Below, one piece after another: positions 1 through 11,505 of a stretch of 64,000 nucleotides of DNA. The position numbers were made by a program, and so were the translations under genes. The notes beneath the pieces were generated by a model, which did not search any database, was not told where the DNA came from, and saw only the letters and a program-made list of their open reading frames with translations. Position 1 is the stretch's first letter, and every line of letters begins with the position of its first letter. The stretch is from contig OY294051.1 in assembly GCA_958510825.1 (NCBI GenBank), positions 5,612,353-5,676,352 on the forward strand. Direction: 5' to 3'. Source of the stretch: Brachypterus glaber (taxonomy: Eukaryota; Arthropoda; Insecta; Coleoptera; Kateretidae).

Positions 1-523
1 AAATTGGGAATCATATTACAGAAGTTTGGAATATCTGGAAAAGAATATATCTTTTTCAGAAATACATATTAGTTACAATGGATTTCATTTTGCGTGGCAA
101 CTACTTTTAATAAATTTGCTATTTTTTGCTTTAAATATATCTGATGCTGTGTTCATGTACTTGGCTGATATAGAATTTGAATGTTTCTTCGTATTTAGAA
201 TCATAAATTATTACCAAAACGTAATAATTTTTATGTTTTGCTTACATCTTTTTGCAATTAAGAGAACTTATAAGCAAATAAATGCAAAATTAAGCACAAC
301 ATTGGAAAATTCATTAGCATTTGACAACAGTCATCTTTTAAACGAACTTAGGTTTTTATGTAAATTATACAGGGTTATTGGAGAAGCCTCAAAAGACCTT
401 AATTCAATTTTTGGATACACTGTATTATTTTATTTAAATTCGGTTGTTGCAGCGTTTTTAAATGCATTTATGTATTCCTTTTCTGATGAAATTTTTTATT
501 GGGCTGCTACCGTAGTCGTTCTG
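1..523 (+). CDS. Gustatory receptor alternative 5' exon 1 (partial, cut by window start)
   Basis: Long GR exon whose N-terminal part lies before the window. The open frame begins at base 2 (N-W-E-S-Y-Y) and matches residue ~98 onward of the complete copies. It keeps the conserved segments HLFAIKRTYKQINAKL, ELRFL(C)KLYR and IFGYTVLFYL and ends in TM6 (YWAATVVVL). The exon stops at CTG 521-523, followed by GTAAGT, in phase 0 like the other copies. The frame is open throughout, so the visible part looks functional. Role by family: ligand-gated cation channel of chemosensory neurons. Ligand unknown. It presumably splices to the shared exon at 30006. Confidence 0.82.
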
Positions 524-1654
524 GTAAGTACCTAAATGGATATAGGTAAAATAACGACAGTTTGCAACTGACGTCATCACCAAATAATACCAAATACCGA
601 CTTATCTTGCAGTTCACCCACTTCACCATGGTAATTTGTTGTAGGTGAACCCTTAAAGCACATATGCAAAAAAGAGGGTATTTCGGTACTATTTTGTGAT
701 GACGCGTAAGTAGTTGTAGTAAAAAGTATTAGCTATCTAAGTTAGACAAAAAAAAAACTAAGCTTTCGATAACTTTCTAGCTTAGCATATAGCGACATTA
801 AATTAACGAAAACGAAACGAGAGTTAGTGGACTGCTAAGGGGTTATAAATTGGGGGTTTAAAGGGATAAATAGAGATTCACTAACCTTTTGTTCTGATGT
901 TCGTATCTTCAACTGTGCACAGCGATGGATTCTTGACGTTGCGGTTGTGAGGAAAATATGGTGTGCATGGGAACAATAATATTTGACAACCACGAAATAG
1001 GTTTGCTGATTACTTCTACCAATATGCAGAATCGAATTACCAACCGATAATAATCATTTCAAAAATCCCTAAAGGTATTTGAATTTTCAAAATAATAGAT
1101 TAAAAAAAATAACTTAAACAGTAGCCTTAACCTCAAAATAATTCCTCCCTCTGTAAACTTTGGCTTACTTCACGAATTTTGAGGCGGGGTATCCGATAAA
1201 AGAAAATTTACCGCTCCAGGGGCTGTGTTAAATTTTTTAGGGGCCCCTAAAATGGTATTTTTAGTGAATATATTTAAAACTATTTTTTAGGCCTAATCAC
1301 CCGAATGATTAATAGCTATTATACACGAGTAGAATACTTACTTTATCCACAGCTGTTTTGAAGTTTAAACGGTTTATTTTTACAGACCAGTGATTAATAG
1401 GCCTATTAATCACGGCCGTGGATAAATATATATTAAATAGTAAAATAATATAACAAGGTGTGAAATAGCCCATTTCAAATAGGAGTATTTTTTTACAGTA
1501 AATTAATTATATAGAGACTTTAATCTACTAAATCAACAATAATTATAATTATTAAATTATATTAAATTAAATTATGAACAAACACATAGTAATTAATGAA
1601 AATGCTCATTCAATGCACATATTTATGAAACAACGTGTCTAAATTTAAAAAAAA
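524..1654. other. Intergenic/intronic DNA between GR exons 1 and 2
   Basis: No gene seen. It holds a palindromic repeat at about 569-708 (described separately). Beyond that it is AT-rich and unique-looking until about 1436, where a repeated leader segment begins (AGTAAAATAATATAACAAGG). That leader lies upstream of exons 2, 3, 4 and 5 (about 1438, 2819, 4199, 5257) and marks the left end of each duplicated unit. Confidence 0.6.
569..708. repeat. Short inverted-repeat element (MITE-like), copy 1
   Basis: The ends are inverted versions of each other: GACGTCATCACCAAATAATA on the left, TACTATTTTGTGATGACGC on the right. A central ACCATGGTAA palindrome lies between. A related element with the same ends and centre is at about 58463-58805, carrying an inserted palindromic segment. 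No coding capacity. Confidence 0.5.
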
Positions 1655-2454
1655 ATGTCCAAGAATATAACAGAACGTACGGACTACAAATATTTAAGAA
1701 AATTTTCAAGTTTTACTGTTTTGTTGGGAATAACGCCATATAATTTAAAGAAATCAAAAAATGTTCTATACCATAAAAAATTATTTTGGTTTTCTCAATT
1801 GCAACTTTTTATTGGAGGAAACCTTTATATCTTAAGTTTAAATTACGTACAGCAATAATTGTGGATATTGGAGAACTTATTTTTGAAATATGTTTCATGA
1901 TCTCCGCGTTGGGATCAAGCATATTTTTCAGAAAAAATTGGGAAACATATTACAGAAATTTAGAATATTTGAAAAAAAATATGTCGTGTTCAGACATTTC
2001 TGCCTACTACAACGGATTTGATTTTGTGTGGCAATTACTTTTACTACATTTAGCATTTTTTGGTTTTAATATATTCGAGACATTTATTCATTGGCAAAAG
2101 ATACCTTTTGAATGTTATTTCTTATTTAGGATCATAAATTATTACCAATACATAATAATTTTCATGTTTTGCTTACATCTTTTTGCAATTAAGAGAACTT
2201 ATAAACAAATAAATACCAAACTAAATACAACTTTAAAAAATTCGTTTGGATTTGACAACATCGAACTTATAAAAGAACTTAGGTTTTTATCGAAATTATA
2301 CAGGATTACTGGAGAAGTCTCAAAAGATTTTAATAACATTTTTGGATACACTGTACTTTTTTATTTGAGTTCGGAGGTTGCAGCGTTTTTAAATATATTT
2401 ATTTTTGCTTTATCCGATGAGCAACTTTACTGGGCTTTTACAGCATTAATTGTG
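1655..2454 (+). pseudogene. Gustatory receptor alternative 5' exon 2, frameshifted
   Basis: Starts with the same ATG and first 40 residues (MSKNITERTDYKYLRKF...) as exons 3 and 5. Just after NVLYH (about 1775) it lacks 10 bp that the other copies have, so the frame breaks and hits a stop near 1856. The rest of the exon continues open in another frame from about 1786 through TM6. It ends at GTG 2452-2454 with a GTAAGA donor in phase 0. Except for the deletion it is nearly identical to exon 3, so the loss is recent. No receptor can be made from it unless the deletion is a sequence error. Confidence 0.82.
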
Positions 2455-2459
2455 GTAAG

Positions 2460-3025
2460 AACTTTTTTTCACTACTAGCTTTAGAACCCCATTTTTTAAC
2501 ATGTTTTCAGACTGTGAAATCAATTTTCTTCACCTATAGCAATAATAATTTTTTCTCTGCTAGTAGAAGTAAATTTTATAAACAATTGATTTCTGTCTTC
2601 GGACATTTTGAGATTTTTACTGGCGGATTTTTGGAGACACAACAAATGAATACTGGGTGACGAATTGTTTTACGACCGACAGTATTTCACAGCTGACAGA
2701 GATGCGTACTGCGCAAGGTCAGATAAATTACTTTACGTCATTTCGCTGCCCCGTTCAGACAGAAAATTATCTTGCGCAGGCTGGAATTTTAGTTCTCTTT
2801 TCTTCTCTATGATTATATAGTAAAATAATATAACAAGGTGTAAAATAGTCCATTTCAAATAGGTGTATTTTTACAGTAAATTAATTATTTAATCTACTTA
2901 ATCAACAATAATTATAATTAATAAATTATATTAAATTAAATTATGGACAATACACATAGTAATTAATAAAAATGCTCATTCAGTGCACATATCTATGAAA
3001 CATCGTGTCTAAATTTAAAAAAAAA
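2460..3025. repeat. Spacer of the tandem GR-exon unit (repeat of 3840-4405)
   Basis: This spacer is repeated almost exactly after exon 3. It includes a ~230-bp block (TGACGAATTGTTTTACGACC at about 2658 and again at about 4038) that is absent downstream of exon 5. Exon plus spacer form a unit of about 1380 bp (leader at about 1438, 2819 and 4199). The high identity points to recent unequal crossing-over. Confidence 0.75.
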
Positions 3026-3835
3026 ATGTCCAAGAATATAACAGAACGTACGGACTACAAATATTTAAGAAAATTTTCAAGTTTTACTGTTTTGTTGGGA
3101 ATAACGCCATATAATTTAAAGAAATCAAAAAATGTTCTATACCATACAATTCTTATACTGATTATTTTGGTTTTCTCAATTGCAACTTTTTATTGGAGGA
3201 AACCTTTATATCTTAAGTTTAAATTACGTACAGCAATAATTGTGGATATTGGAGAACTTATTTTTGAAATATGTTTCATGATCTCCGCGTTGGGATCAAG
3301 CATATTTTTCAGAAAAAATTGGGAAACATATTACAGAAATTTAGAATATTTGGAAAAAAATATGTCGTGTTCAGACATTTCTGCCTACTACAACGGATTT
3401 GATTTTGTGTGGCAATTACTTTTACTACATTTAGCATTTTTTGGTTTTAATATATTCGAGACATTTATTCATTGGCAAAAGATACCTTTTGAATGTTATT
3501 TCTTATTTAGGATCATAAATTATTACCAATACATAATAATTTTCATGTTTTGCTTACATCTTTTTGCAATTAAGAGAACTTATAAACAAATAAATACCAA
3601 ACTAAATACAACTTTAAAAAATTCGTTTGGATTTGACAACATCGAACTTATAAAAGAACTTAGGTTTTTATCGAAATTATACAGGATTACTGGAGAAGTC
3701 TCAAAAGATTTTAAAAACATTTTTGGATACACTGTACTTTTTTATTTGAGTTCGGAGGTTGCAGCGTTTTTAAATATATTTATTTTTGCTTTATCCGATG
3801 AGCAACTTTACTGGGCTTTCACAGCATTAATTGTG
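3026..3835 (+). CDS. Gustatory receptor alternative 5' exon 3 (intact)
   Basis: Codes for 270 residues from ATG 3026 to a GTG codon followed by GTAAGA. The ATG follows an A-rich leader shared by exons 2, 4 and 5. An upstream in-frame GTG at 3005 would add seven residues but is not conserved as a start. Features by residue: LLGITPYNL 23-31, hydrophobic segments ~40-57, 70-94, 125-147, 160-182 and 233-254, and the start of TM6 at the end. ELRFLSKLYR (211-220) and IFGYTVLFYL are the strongest blocks. The phase-0 donor fits the shared exon at 30006, giving a 363-residue receptor, normal for insect GRs. Subfamily and ligand are not recognised. Confidence 0.87.
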
Positions 3836-4409
3836 GTAAGAACTTTTTTCACTACTAGCTTTAGAACCCCATTTTTTATCATGTTTTCAGACTGTGAAAT
3901 CAATTTTCTTCACCTATAGCAATAATAAATTTTTCTCTCCTAGTAGAAGTAAATTTTATAAACAATTGATTTCTGTCTTCGGACATTTTGAGATTTTTAC
4001 TGGCGGATTTTTGGAGACACAACAAATGAATACTGGGTGACGAATTGTTTTACGACCGACAGTATTTCACAGCTGACAGAGATGCGTACTGCGCAAGGTC
4101 AGATAAATTACTTTACGTCATTTCGCTGCCCCGTTCAGACAGAAAATTATCTTGCGCAGGCTGGAATTTTAGTTCTCTTTTCTTCTCTATGATTATATAG
4201 TAAAATAATATAACAAGGTGTAAAATAGTCCATTTCAAATAGGTGTATTTTTACAGTAAATTAATTATTTAGAGACTTTAATCTACTTAATCAACAATAA
4301 TTATAATTAATAAATTATATTAAATTAAATTATGGACAATACAGTAATTAATAAAAATGCTCATTCAGTGCACATACTTATGAAACATCGTGTCTAAATT
4401 TTAAAAAAA

Positions 4410-5075
4410 ATGTCCAAGAATATAACAGAACGTACGGACTACAAATATATAAGCAAATTTTCAAGTTTTACTGTTTTGTTGGGAATAACGCCACATAATT
4501 TAAAGAAATCAAAAAATGTTCTATACCATAAAATTCTTATACTGATTATTTTGGTTTCCTCAATTGCAAATATTTATTGGAGGAAACCTTTATATCTTAA
4601 TTTTAAATTAAGTACAGCAATAATTGTGGATATTAGAGAACTTATTTTTGAAACATGTTTCATGATCTCCGCGTTGGGATCAAAAATATTTTTCAGAGAA
4701 AAATGGGAAACATATTACAGAAATTTAGAATATTTGGAAAAAAAATATGTCGTGCTCAGACATTTCAGCCTACTACAACGGATTTGATTTTGTGTGGCAA
4801 TTACTTCTACTACATTTAGCATTTTTTTGTTTTACTATATACGAGACATTTATTCATTGGCTAAAGATACCTTTTGAATGTTATTTCTTATTTAGGATCA
4901 TAAATTATTACCAATACATGATAATTTTTATGTTGTCCTTACATCTTTTTGCAATTAGGAGAACTTATAAACAAATAAATGCCAAATTAAATACAATGTT
5001 AAAACATTCATTTGGATTTAACACCAGCGAACTCATAAAAGAACTTAGGTTTCTATGTAATTTATATAGAGAAGA
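4410..5075 (+). pseudogene. Gustatory receptor alternative 5' exon 4, frameshifted and 3'-truncated
   Basis: Begins with the usual ATG at 4410 and stays in frame to ...NLEYLEKK. One extra A in an A-run (about 4738-4745, eight instead of seven) then shifts the frame. The second part (SCSDISAYYNGFDF... to ELRFLCNLYR) is open in the new frame. Homology stops abruptly after the LYR codons at about 5072. The IFGYTVLFYL block, TM6 and the splice donor are all missing and unrelated AT-rich sequence follows. It cannot splice to the shared exon, so it is a dead copy. Confidence 0.87.
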
Positions 5076-5471
5076 TATTTTGAGAATAACTACACATTAT
5101 TTAAAAACATTAAAAGTGTTATGTATTACTTATACTGCTTGTCATTTTATCCGCAATTTTAACATTTTAAAATTCATATTTTGTTGAGTTTTCTATTTTA
5201 TTTGATATACTAAATCAAATATTTTATTCGTATTAAAATAAATATATATTAAATAGTAAAATAATATAACAAGGTGTGAAATAGCCCATTTCAAATAGGA
5301 GTATTTTTTTACAGTAAATTAATTATTTAGAGACTTTAATCTACTAAATCAAGAATAATTATAATTAATAAATTATATTAAATTAAATTATGGACAATAC
5401 ACATAGTAATTAATAAAAATGCTCCTTCAGTACACATATTTATGAAACATCGTGTCTAAATTTAAAAAAAA

Positions 5472-6281
5472 ATGTCCAAGAATATAACAGAACGTACGGA
5501 CTACAAATATTTAAGAAAATTTTCAAGTTTTACTGTTTTGTTGGGAATAACGCCATATAATTTAAAGAAATCAAAAAATGTTCTATACCATACAATTCTT
5601 ATACTGATTATTTTGGTTTCCTCAATTGCAACTTTTTATTGGAGAAAACCTTTATATCTTAAGTTTAAATCACGTACAGCAGTAATTGTGGATATTGGAG
5701 AACTTATTTTTAAAATATGTTTCATGATCTCCGCGTTGGGATCAAGCATATTTTTCAGAAAAAATTGGGAAACATATTACAGAAATTTAGAATATTTGGA
5801 AAAAAATATGTCGTGTTCAGACATTTCTGCCTACTACAATGGATTTCATTTTGCGTGGCAACTAATTTTACTACATTCAGCATTTTTTGGTTTTAATATA
5901 TACGAGACATTTATTTATTGGCTAAAGATACCTTTTAAATGTTATTTCTTATTTAGGATCATAAATTATTACCAATACATAATAATTTTTATGTTTTGCT
6001 TACACCTTTTTGCAATTAAGAGAACTTATAAACAAATAAATGCCAAACTAAATACAACTTTAAAAAATTCGTTTGGATTTGACAACATCGAACTTATAAA
6101 AGAACTTAGGTTTTTATCGAAATTATACAGGATTACTGGAGAAGTCTCAAAAGATCTTAATAAAATTTTTGGATATACTGTACTTTTTTATTTGAGTTCT
6201 GAGGTTGCAGCGTTTTTAAATATATTTATTTTTGCTTTATCCAATGGGCAACTTTACTGGGCATTTACTGTGTTGAATGTG
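5472..6281 (+). CDS. Gustatory receptor alternative 5' exon 5 (intact)
   Basis: 270 residues from ATG 5472 to GTG 6279-6281, then GTAAGG in phase 0. It has the same N-terminus as exon 3 (MSKNITERTDYKYLRKFSSF) but is more diverged in the middle (e.g. GFHFAWQLILLHSAFFG at 124-140, IYETFIYWLKIPFKC at 143-157) and at the end (LSNGQLYWAFTVLNV). Hydrophobic segments lie near residues 40-57, 70-94, 125-147, 160-182 and 233-254. The frame is fully open with no deletion. It sits in the fourth unit of the tandem series that starts near 1436. Expected product with the shared exon: 363 residues. Confidence 0.88.
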
Positions 6282-7822
6282 GTAAGGACTTTTTCTCACT
6301 ACTAGCTTTAGAACATACCATTATTTATCATGTTTTCAGACTGTGAAATCAATTTTCTTCATCTATAGCAATAATAATTTTTTCTCTCCTAGTAGGAGTA
6401 AATTTTATAATAAATTGATTTCTGTCATTTTAGATGTTTCAGTTCTTTGTGCAGCTTTTACTAATTAAACCCAAGAAAATAGCTTTAAATAACTTTTTAT
6501 TTATTAAATATAATTAATTATAATTATTGCCAATTAATACAATCAATAATTAGCTAAATATTATAAAAACAATTTAAAAAAAAATACATTTTTAAACGTC
6601 AGTTCAAAGTATTTATTTGAGCAAATATCATTGATCAAGGCTACCTGATTTTTATGAAACTTTCAAGAAATATCGTTTCTGTTCATAATTTATTTTATTA
6701 TTTGAATAAAAATAGTTAAATAGTGCTAGTAGTGAAAAAACTAATATATAAACTACGGTAGAGAAGACTATTATAGCCTCGCTCGGCTATGCCTACCTAC
6801 CTACCTATCTACCTTGGTATATAATTACTATTTTACAGTTATTTATCAGAACTTTTTCTTTAGTAGTCATCAAAAATGTTTGTTAGGATAAAGCTTTTTC
6901 TCAGAGGTATGAACCTTTAGTCATCAAAATTTTCTGCAGGGTAAAAAGTTGTTAAATTCTTAACACTTCTGACCTATTTTTGCTCAAAAAAACCCTGGTG
7001 TCGTCCCTGAATGAACTTATACACCTCTAGCTATATGACCGCGAAGGGTATATTATACAAATATTATAAAAATAATATAATAATAAGTAATTTATTGTAA
7101 ATAATACACACGCAACATGCACATTTTCAACAATATTAAATATTTTTAAAATTTAATATTTAATTAGCCCCTTGAAAAAGTTTTTGTTTATTTCTAAAAC
7201 AAAATAGTAATAAATAATACAAATAATAATAAATGGTAATACAGGGGTCTGTTAAAAAATTTTAAAGGTTTTTAATAAAAGTAAAAATCGAGATCATTAT
7301 ATTATTTACAGCGCCTGCGCTGGAATAATTTTATACGGTAGTTTCGAATTTTCAAAAAAATTCAAAAATCGCCCTAGACAAAAATTTCTTGGATATAAAT
7401 TTGTTTCATGAAAAAATAAGAATACTTGCCATAAGGATCAATTTTTTTTTCCGTAGAGGAAAAATTGTGCATAGAAAAAAGATTAAAAAACTGTATATTA
7501 TAAAAAGGTTTGATTGTAAACGTTTCAACAATATATGTTGATAAAGCCGCTTAAAAGTTAAAGGGAGGCGGATTTTTGACACGCTCTGTATGTATTATAA
7601 TAATATAATAATACATTATTGTAAATTATGCACACGCACAGTTTCAACAATTCTAAATATTGTTAAATTTTAATATTTAATTAGCACCTTGAAAAACTCT
7701 AAAATAATTTAGTATTACATCATACCGCTGTATGTTAAAACATTTTAAAGGTTTTTGATTAGCAAAAATTGTGATTTTTTTGACTTTTGTAGTCTTCTAA
7801 CTGTACAGAAAGTTTCTGATTA
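6282..7822. other. Spacer between GR exons 5 and 6
   Basis: No gene found. It contains a (CTAC/TATC)-type microsatellite at about 6785-6815. An older, diverged copy of the leader of exons 6 and 7 lies at about 7060-7195 (ATTATAAAAATAATATAATA ... CACACGCA ... TTAGCCCCTTGAAAAAG), followed by the leader itself at 7590-7822. This suggests a further exon unit once stood here and was lost. Confidence 0.5.
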
Positions 7823-7867
7823 ATGTTCCTTTATAAGACAAGTATACTCATATACTTAAACATCAAA

Positions 7868-8692
7868 ATGACTACAATTGTAGAAAAACGAGAAGACTAC
7901 AAATACATACAAAAACTATCAAAATTAGCAGCTATTTTGGGAATATCGCCATTTAATTTAAAGGAACCACAAACAGTATACGATCTTATTCTTACACTAC
8001 TTTTTATTTTGGCCCAAATTTTAACTATTTATTGGAAATACCCTTTATATCAGGAGTTATTCACCGATCATAAAACATTTATTTTCGTAGATCTAGTTGA
8101 AAGTATATCCGAGGCACTTTTTATGATATCAGCATTTTTATCTGGTATTATATACTGTGAACACTGGAAATCATTTTATGAAAATCTGAAATATCTGGAA
8201 AACAAATTACCTATTTACGATTTGAATACCAAATACTATGGTTTTTATTTTACGCTTCAGCTATTTCTAATCCATGTGGCATATCTTATAACCAGTTTTT
8301 TTCTAATTTATAGCTACATAGGTATTATACCAATACGAATTCTGTTTTTATTTATAATGGTATATTATTACATGTATATAACACTTTTTTTGTTATGTTT
8401 ACACTTATTTGCAATTAACAGAACTTTCAAACAAATAAATTCAAAGTTAACAAGATTGTTACAATACCCAGATGAGTTTAAAAGTTTCATAATTATAAAA
8501 GAATTAAGGTTTTTATCGAAATTATACAGAATAACTGGAAACGTTTCAACAGATCTGAATAAAATTTTTGGATATACCGTTTTATTTTATTTGCAATCTG
8601 CCGTTACCATGTTTTTAAATTCCTTAGTTTATGCAATTTTATCAACAAATTTTTTTCAATGGTGTAACTGGTCTTATGTTGTACTAGCTGTG
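7868..8692 (+). CDS. Gustatory receptor alternative 5' exon 6 (intact)
   Basis: 275 residues from ATG 7868 (MTTIVEKREDYKYIQKLSKL) to GTG 8690-8692, then GTAAGT in phase 0. An in-frame ATG at 7823 would add 15 residues (MFLYKTSILIYLNIK). The 7868 ATG is preferred because it aligns with the starts of exons 3 and 5, though the upstream ATG is also kept in exon 7. The copy has LAAILGISPFNL, LFAINRTFKQINSKL, ELRFLSKLYRITGN and IFGYTVLFYLQ. With exon 7 it forms a separate pair, clearly distinct in sequence from exons 1-5. Confidence 0.87.
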
Positions 8693-9245
8693 GTAAGTTA
8701 AATTATGTATCTTTCTTATTTGTAGCCTTAATAATATTATTGCTTTCAACCTATTTTATTTTATGTTTATTATTTTTCTACCCCAAGATGTCCGTTATTT
8801 TCTAGTGGAAATAAAATTATGTCTATTTAGACAGTATATAATTTATTCAGATTAAATTATATCTAAGCGCACAACGGGTTTTACGACTAGTAATATTATT
8901 AAAATATTTAATTATTATGTAACATAAAAGTTAAAGGGAGACGGATTTTTGACACGCTCTGTATGTATTATAATAATATAATAATACGTTATTATAAATT
9001 ATGCACACGCAGAGTTCCAACAATTCTAAATATTGTTAAATTTTAATATTTAAAGAGCACCTTGAAAAACTTTGTTTCTAAAATAATTTAGTATTACATT
9101 ATACCGCTGTATGTTAAAACATTTTAAAGGTTTTTGATTAGCAAAAATTGAGATTTTTTGTGACTTTTGTAGTCTTAACTGTACAGAAAGTTTCTAATTA
9201 TTGTTCCTTTATAAGACAAGTATACTCATATACTTAAACCACAAA

Positions 9246-10070
9246 ATGACTACAATTGTAAAAAAACGAGAAGACTACAAATACATACAAAAACTATCAA
9301 AATTAGCAGCTATTTTGGGAATATCGCCATTTAATTTAAAGGAACCACAAACAGTATACAATCTTATTCTTACACTACTTTTTATTTTGGCCCAAATTTT
9401 AACTATTTATTGGAAATACCCTTTATATCAGGAATTATTCACCCATCATAAAACATTTGTTTTCGTAGATCTAGTTGAAACTATATCCGAGGCACTTTTT
9501 ATGATATCTGCATTTTTATCTGGTATTATATACTGTGAACACTGGAAATCATTTTATGAAAATCTGAAATATCTGGAAAACAAATTACCTATTTACGATT
9601 TGAATACCAAATACTTTGGTTTTCATTTTACGGTACAGCTATTTGTAATCCATGTGGCATATCTTATAACCAGTTTTTTTCTAATTTATAGCTACATAGG
9701 TATTATACCAATACGAATTCTGTTTTTATTTACAATGAAATATTATTACATGTATATAACACTTTTTTTCTTATGTTTACATTTATTTGCTATTAACAGA
9801 ACTTTCAAACAAATAAATTCAAAGTTAATAAGATTGTTACAATACCCAGATGAGTTAAAAAGTTTTATAATTATAAAAGAATTAAGGTTTTTATCGAAAT
9901 TATACAGAATAACTGGAAATGCTTCAACAGATCTGAATAAAATTTTTGGATATACCGTTTTATTTTATTTGCAATCTGCCGTTACCATGTTTTTAAATTC
10001 CTTAGTTTATGCAATTTTATCAACAAAATTTTTTCAATGGTGTAACTGGTCCTATGTTGCACTAGCTGTG
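9246..10070 (+). CDS. Gustatory receptor alternative 5' exon 7 (intact)
   Basis: 275 residues from ATG 9246 (in-frame ATG also at 9201) to GTG 10068-10070, then GTAAGT in phase 0. It is the tandem duplicate of exon 6. Leader sequence, exon and downstream sequence all repeat with a period near 1380 bp, and only scattered substitutions separate the proteins (e.g. YMVYYYMY versus TMKYYYMY around TM4). The frame is intact. The sequence just downstream matches that after exon 6 until 10203, where the PLE has inserted. It resumes at 14873. Confidence 0.87.
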
Positions 10071-10285
10071 GTAAGTCAAATTATTTATCTTTCTTATTTG
10101 TAGCCTTGATAATATTATTGCTTTCAACCTATTTTATTTTATGTTTATTATTTTTTCTACCCCAATATGTCCGCTATTTTCTAGTGGAAATAAAATTATG
10201 TCTTTTAGATTTTAAGCTTTCACGGCCATTAAGATATAAAGAACTTTCACTTTCGGGTTTAGACCGTGTTAATGGATTTTCACTT

Positions 10286-10326
10286 TCCGACGTTTCGTCT
10301 CTTACTACTAGAGACATCTTCAGGGA
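10286..10326 (-). ncRNA. Hammerhead-ribozyme-like motif in left PLE terminal repeat
   Basis: Reverse complement of the motif at 14784-14824 and identical to it over the core: CTGAAGA, a five-pair stem II (GTCTC/GAGAC), GAAA, then CGTC. It lies on the minus strand because the PLE terminal repeats are inverted here. Hammerhead motifs are known from PLE terminal repeats. Activity is not shown. Confidence 0.42.
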
Positions 10327-10327
10327 T

Positions 10328-10837
10328 TAATCTGAAACTAAGTTTCGAATCAACTTGTGTCACTATTTATGGCTCAATAGGACACTCGGTATACAGGAAG
10401 AAAACCCACACTGACAGATACCTAAACGCATTTTCACATCACCATCCCTCTCAAAAACGCTCGGTAGTTAATTCACTTGTTCATAGGGCTTTCATGATTT
10501 CAGACAAGAATTCCCTAGACACAGAACTCCTTAAACTAACCAAAGCCTTGACCATGAACGGTTATACCAAAAAAGACATTAATAAGACCATATACAAATA
10601 CAGAAATCCCAGACCCAAACAACAGGACAATAGTGACAATGACAGACAGACACAAGTTATACTTCCTATGTAAGCGGTATCACGGATAAAATAGGTAAAC
10701 TTTTGAAAAAGTCAAATATTAAGCCTATATTTCGGTCCAACCAAAAATTAGGTCAATGTTTGACTTCAACAAAAGACAAAATACCCCTGAGTTCAGAAGG
10801 CGTATATAAAATACCCTGCTCCTGTGGTACGGTTTAC
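10328..10837 (+). pseudogene. PLE reverse-transcriptase C-terminus and start of GIY-YIG domain
   Basis: The frame open to 10673 carries the region that follows the RT core in PLEs: [35 protein letters not shown], then [19 protein letters not shown] one-base loss near 10664 shifts the frame. The downstream frame, open from about 10666, gives [20 protein letters not shown] and then GVYKIPCSCGTVYI, the first half of the GIY-YIG motif. The coding sequence stops at 10840 where the nested transposon enters. It continues at 14440 with GETKRKISTRLQEH. The catalytic RT domain is absent, so the element is not autonomous. Confidence 0.75.
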
Positions 10838-10840
10838 ATA

Positions 10841-11105
10841 CACAGGTGGCTGGAAGGAAAAAAAAGTTTGCCCACGATGCCAAACAAAATTTCCGGTGTC
10901 CCCCAGTAGTTAGCCTGCCCTAGAAACGGAAAAACTCATCCCTGAAATCATAGCTGTTCCGCTTTCCAAAAAAACGCGTTTTTTCTGGATTTGACCGATT
11001 TTTTTTGTTCTGAGCTCGAAAATATGGTTATAAAGGCATCACATGGGCGTTTTTTTATCTACATGCATGCGTATCATGTTGTTATTAAGGGTAAATAATC
11101 AACGA
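10841..11105. repeat. Left terminal inverted repeat of the nested transposon
   Basis: Pairs with 14170-14435 read on the other strand. Both contain CATGCATG near the inner end, GAGCTC, and the CGCGTTTTTT run. Only a few differences are visible. Confidence 0.8.
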
Positions 11106-11505
11106 TTAGATAGCGTTACTATGGCGCGTACACTTAAACTGTATGAAATATAGAACGAAATTGGAGCTCTAAGTACACACGAGAGAGGGGACATGTAGAC
11201 TGATGCCATGGAACTCGCATGTAAACATCTTTGAAGAGTAAACTAAAGCATAATGTTGGTCTATCAATCAGGCTCTCGCGAATACTGTACTCCCACTCTC
11301 TTTAGGGCATCTTTGTCAACGCAAGAGTAGTAGGATACAGTTCCAGTATCGTTTTATTGATAGTACTGCAGACACTTGTCGATCTTGTTATAATATACGA
11401 AATTGCAGTGTGTTTTCGCGTGTATTAGATTCACTTCGTATAGTTTACATTTATAACATCAGACGTCTTATCAATAGTGATTCGCGTGAGATTTTCAAGA
11501 TTAAA

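Noticed and set aside
3005..3025. GTG-started extension of GR exon 3 upstream of the ATG
   Set aside because: Non-ATG start; the ATG at 3026 aligns with the starts of exons 2, 4 and 5.
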